Assembly: GCA_964389805.1 (NCBI GenBank)
Contig: CAYMFU010000124.1
Location: 1 to 17,459 of the forward strand
Source: JAGTVG01 sp964389805
GTDB taxonomy: Bacteria > Bacteroidota > Bacteroidia > Cytophagales > Cyclobacteriaceae
Length of the DNA: 17,459 nucleotides
Direction: 5' to 3'
This document shows, piece by piece, positions 14,600-17,459 of the stretch. The notes below the pieces were generated by a model, which was not told the origin of the DNA, did no database searches, and saw only the letters and a program-made list of their open reading frames with translations. How positions within the stretch are numbered: position 1 is the stretch's first letter; every line of letters starts with the position of its first letter. The translations under genes were made by a program, and so were the position numbers.

Positions 14600-17459
14600 T
14601 CAGGAATTCCCGTTCGTAAACTTATGGATCATCTTATCGGAAAGCAGATACATGACCGGAACAATGATCAAGGTAAGGAATGTGGCGAAGCTTAATCCAA
14701 ATATAACAGTCCAGGCCATAGGTCCCCAGAAATCGGCGCTGCTGCCCCCTATATAAAAATTAGGATCCAGTTCAGAGAATAAACCAATAAAATCGATATT
14801 CAAACCTATCGCCATAGGGAATAATCCAAGAATTGTTGTTATCGCTGTAAGAAGGACAGGACGCAGCCTGGTTTTTCCTGCAACCTGGATACTGGACAAT
14901 AATTCCTCATATGGGAGGAGTTGATTTTCAGGAATACCCAGCTCAGCCCTTCTTCGTTTCCTGACGAGGTTTGTATAATCAATCAGAACGATGGCATTAT
15001 TTACTACCACACCGGCGAGAGAGATAATACCAATGCCGGTCATGATTATGACGAATTCCATATTGAAGGCTACAAGACCCAGGAATACTCCAATGGTACT
15101 GAATAGTACTGAGAGAATGATAATGAAGGGAGATATCACCGAATTAAATTGAGCAACAATGATCAGGAATATCGAGAACACGGCAATAATCAGGGCCCGC
15201 GTAAGAAATTCGCTTGATTCAGCCTGCTCTTCCTGTTCACCCGTGAAGCGGATATCATATCCATCCGGGAGTTCCATATCAGCGACAAGGATTTCTAATT
15301 CAGCAATTATCTCATTGGCATTGTGCCCTTCGTTCACATTAGAATATAATGTAATTACCCGGTCAAGATCTTTACGTTTAATAGATCCATAGGTCGATGA
15401 ATACTCTATCTCCGCAACAGAAGAGATAGGGATCTGCCGCCAGTTGCCTTTGTTGTCCATGAATGTGATCCGCTTATTGATCAGTGCATCAACATCATAG
15501 CGATGTTCGTCTTTCAGCCTTAGCTGTATCGGATATTCATCCTCACCGTCTTTATACTTTGATACTTCTATTCCAAATAATGCCGTCCTTAATTCAGAGG
15601 CTACCTGATTTGTGGAAATACCAAATCTGCCTGCCTTATCCCGGTCTATTTTTACGAGTAATTCAGGTTTCCCAATCTCAAGATCAGATTTCAATTCTTC
15701 AATACCAGGAAAATTTCCTTCATTTATCCTGTTCTTCACCTTATCCGTCAGGGCTATAAGCCGTTCCAGGTTTTCTCCTGATATTTCAATATTTATGGGC
15801 TTCCCTACTGGTGGTCCCATTTCCTCCTTATCCACTGTAATTTGAACTCCCGGGTATTTATTAAATGTATTTCGGATCTCCTCCATGATTGCAGAGGTGC
15901 TTACACCTTCCCTGAACTCATACTCCACAAAAGAAATAGCAATCAATCCTTTATTTGGCGTAGCTTGCCCGCTGGTAAAATCGTTTGGATCAGAAGCGCC
16001 CTCACCCACCTGGGCTATGATAGATTCCACCGCATGGTCATTTGGCTTCAGCAATTCTGTTAATTCTTTCTCTAATTGCAGGGTAAACCTGTTGGTGTTT
16101 TCTATATCAACACCAATTGGCTTCTGTATGTAGATGTATACATAATCAGGTTCACTGGATGGGAAAAGGCTAACTTTAGGCTGCCTTACGCCTACTAAAA
16201 GAAAAGACACAAACAGGAGCACGAAGGTAGCTGCAAAAAACACATAAGGCCTTCTCCCATGTAAAGCATAATGAATGGTCTTTGAGTACATGGATTCCAG
16301 GTATGGGATGAATCTGTTTTGAAATAAACTGACCCCCGGAATGAGCACATACAGATTGAATTGTATGAAAAGAGCTACAAGTATAAACAGGTTCCCAATG
16401 ACATAGATCCCAGCCAGATCAAACATTATTCCAATAGCCAGTAATATCATTGATATCACAAAAAGCCTCATTTTTCGGGGTTTCCTTTCCTGTAACTTCA
16501 TATACATTGACGTGAGAACAGGATTGATGACCAGGGCTACAAATAACGAGGAAGATAGAACAATGATCAGGGTCATGGGTAGATACTTCATAAATTCACC
16601 CATAATGCCCGTCCAGAAAATCAGAGGAAAGAAAGCAGCAAGCGTTGTTACCGTGGAAGTAATGATGGGCATGGCCACCTCTCCTACGCCTTCTTTGGCG
16701 GCCCGTATTGGCGAGTATCCTTCCTGCATCATCCGGTAGATGTTTTCCACCACCACGATCCCGTTATCCACCAGCATTCCCAATGCCAGGATAAGTCCAA
16801 ACAATACCATCATATTTGCAGTATAGCCTATGGCATTCAATATCATGAATGACATAAACATAGATAATGGTATGGCAATACCTACAAAAGTAGCATTCCT
16901 CAATCCCATGAAAAACATGAGTGTGAGGGTAACCAGGATAACACCGGTTATGATAGAGTTTTGAAGGTTATCCACCATGCTTCGGGTGTATTTCGACATA
17001 TCATTGGTAAGGGAAACATTCAGATCGTCAGGGAACCTTTCTTTGGTTACCTCAGCGACAATATCCTTTATCTTATCTGAAGCGATGATCAGGTTCTCCC
17101 CTGCTCTTTTAACTACATCAACTGTAACTACCGGTAGACTTCTGGACCTGGAATAACTTACTCTTTCCTGATATGAGTCTCTCACTTCAGCTACATCTCT
17201 TAAATAAACAATCTTCCCATTTTCATCACTGACAACGATATCCTCAATTTCAGGTACTGTGGTGAATTCACCTACTACCCTCAAAGATCTCTGAAAATCT
17301 GTTCCCCGGATATTACCACCTGACATGGTTATGTTTTCTGCTGCTATGGCATTCATGATATCCCCGAAATTCACCATGGTGGCATCCATTTTATGTATGT
17401 CAGCATCTATCCTTATCTCTCTTTCCAGGGCACCTTTTATTTCGCATTTAGAGATCTCT
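14600..17459 (-). CDS. RND-family efflux pump inner-membrane permease, N-terminus beyond the right edge
   Basis: The frame is open from the right edge to TGA at 14600-14602, about 952 codons. The ATG at 17389 is internal: the 23 codons before it continue the porter domain (EIKGALEREIRIDADIHK). The protein corresponds to AcrB-like permeases from the first porter subdomains to the C-terminus. Numbering from that internal Met, TM helices 2-6 lie at about 141-299 with the TM4 motif GMLVDNGIVVVEN (204-216); a second porter domain holds GPPVGKPINIEISGE; and TM8-12 include GVVVNNAIVLIDYTN. These pumps work as trimers with a membrane-fusion protein and an outer-membrane channel, expelling drugs, lipids or metals using an ion gradient. 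The AcrB Asp407/Asp408/Lys940 relay reads Asp/Asn/Asn here, a pattern seen in SwrC-like relatives. An extra hydrophobic stretch of about 48 residues sits between TM6 and TM7. The adaptor gene would be expected further upstream, outside the window. Confidence 0.94.
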   Translation of the reverse strand, partial: EISKCEIKGALEREIRIDADIHKMDATMVNFGDIMNAIAAENITMSGGNIRGTDFQRSLRVVGEFTTVPEIEDIVVSDENGKIVYLRDVAEVRDSYQERVSYSRSRSLPVVTVDVVKRAGENLIIASDKIKDIVAEVTKERFPDDLNVSLTNDMSKYTRSMVDNLQNSIITGVILVTLTLMFFMGLRNATFVGIAIPLSMFMSFMILNAIGYTANMMVLFGLILALGMLVDNGIVVVENIYRMMQEGYSPIRAAKEGVGEVAMPIITSTVTTLAAFFPLIFWTGIMGEFMKYLPMTLIIVLSSSLFVALVINPVLTSMYMKLQERKPRKMRLFVISMILLAIGIMFDLAGIYVIGNLFILVALFIQFNLYVLIPGVSLFQNRFIPYLESMYSKTIHYALHGRRPYVFFAATFVLLFVSFLLVGVRQPKVSLFPSSEPDYVYIYIQKPIGVDIENTNRFTLQLEKELTELLKPNDHAVESIIAQVGEGASDPNDFTSGQATPNKGLIAISFVEYEFREGVSTSAIMEEIRNTFNKYPGVQITVDKEEMGPPVGKPINIEISGENLERLIALTDKVKNRINEGNFPGIEELKSDLEIGKPELLVKIDRDKAGRFGISTNQVASELRTALFGIEVSKYKDGEDEYPIQLRLKDEHRYDVDALINKRITFMDNKGNWRQIPISSVAEIEYSSTYGSIKRKDLDRVITLYSNVNEGHNANEIIAELEILVADMELPDGYDIRFTGEQEEQAESSEFLTRALIIAVFSIFLIIVAQFNSVISPFIIILSVLFSTIGVFLGLVAFNMEFVIIMTGIGIISLAGVVVNNAIVLIDYTNLVRKRRRAELGIPENQLLPYEELLSSIQVAGKTRLRPVLLTAITTILGLFPMAIGLNIDFIGLFSELDPNFYIGGSSADFWGPMAWTVIFGLSFATFLTLIIVPVMYLLSDKMIHKFTNGNS

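Overview
The window looks like a chromosomal segment from a Bacteroidota bacterium, probably of the Cytophagales type. The evidence is an adjacent SusC/SusD pair, a giant FG-GAP/ASPIC lipoprotein of a kind common in that phylum, AT-rich leaders without Shine-Dalgarno sequences, and Bacteroidota-like -33/-7 promoter elements. The phylum is well supported; the order is an inference from the style of the SusC/SusD proteins.

Region 1 (positions 1-10903, all genes on the minus strand, transcribed right to left) is a nutrient-uptake locus. In transcription order it holds: a 459-bp leader region; susC-like TonB-dependent transporter (10444-7196); susD-like binding lipoprotein (7184-5316, 11 bp after susC); a strong 12-bp-stem hairpin terminator (5265-5292); an 1185-residue lipoprotein with fourteen FG-GAP/VCBS-type calcium-loop motifs arranged seven and seven around an ASPIC/UnbV domain (5232-1675); and a secreted type-B carboxylesterase (1515 to beyond the left edge). 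No glycoside hydrolase, polysaccharide lyase, ECF sigma factor or anti-sigma factor lies within the window. The simplest reading is that SusC/SusD imports a ligand across the outer membrane while the esterase, and perhaps the propeller lipoprotein, act on or bind it in the envelope. The substrate cannot be read from the sequence.

Region 2 (10904-13219) is a set of short genes on alternating strands: an exported MORN_2-repeat protein (minus), a 72-residue protein of unknown function with a TTG start (plus), a free-standing B3/B4 domain protein related to the PheRS beta-subunit domain (minus), and a 112-residue protein of unknown function (plus). The last has a recognisable candidate promoter with overlapping operator-like repeats of TTAGTA/TACTAA.

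Region 3 (13220-17459, minus strand) holds a membrane-anchored metallophosphoesterase, downstream of an RND efflux pump inner-membrane permease whose N-terminus lies beyond the right edge. The permease carries variant residues at the AcrB proton-relay positions and an extra hydrophobic segment between TM6 and TM7.

No tRNA, rRNA, CRISPR array, insertion sequence or integrase was seen. Nothing here is clearly a new defence or mobile system. The points most worth a second look are the two-propeller ASPIC lipoprotein tied to SusC/D, the operator-like repeats before the 112-residue gene, and the RND variant.
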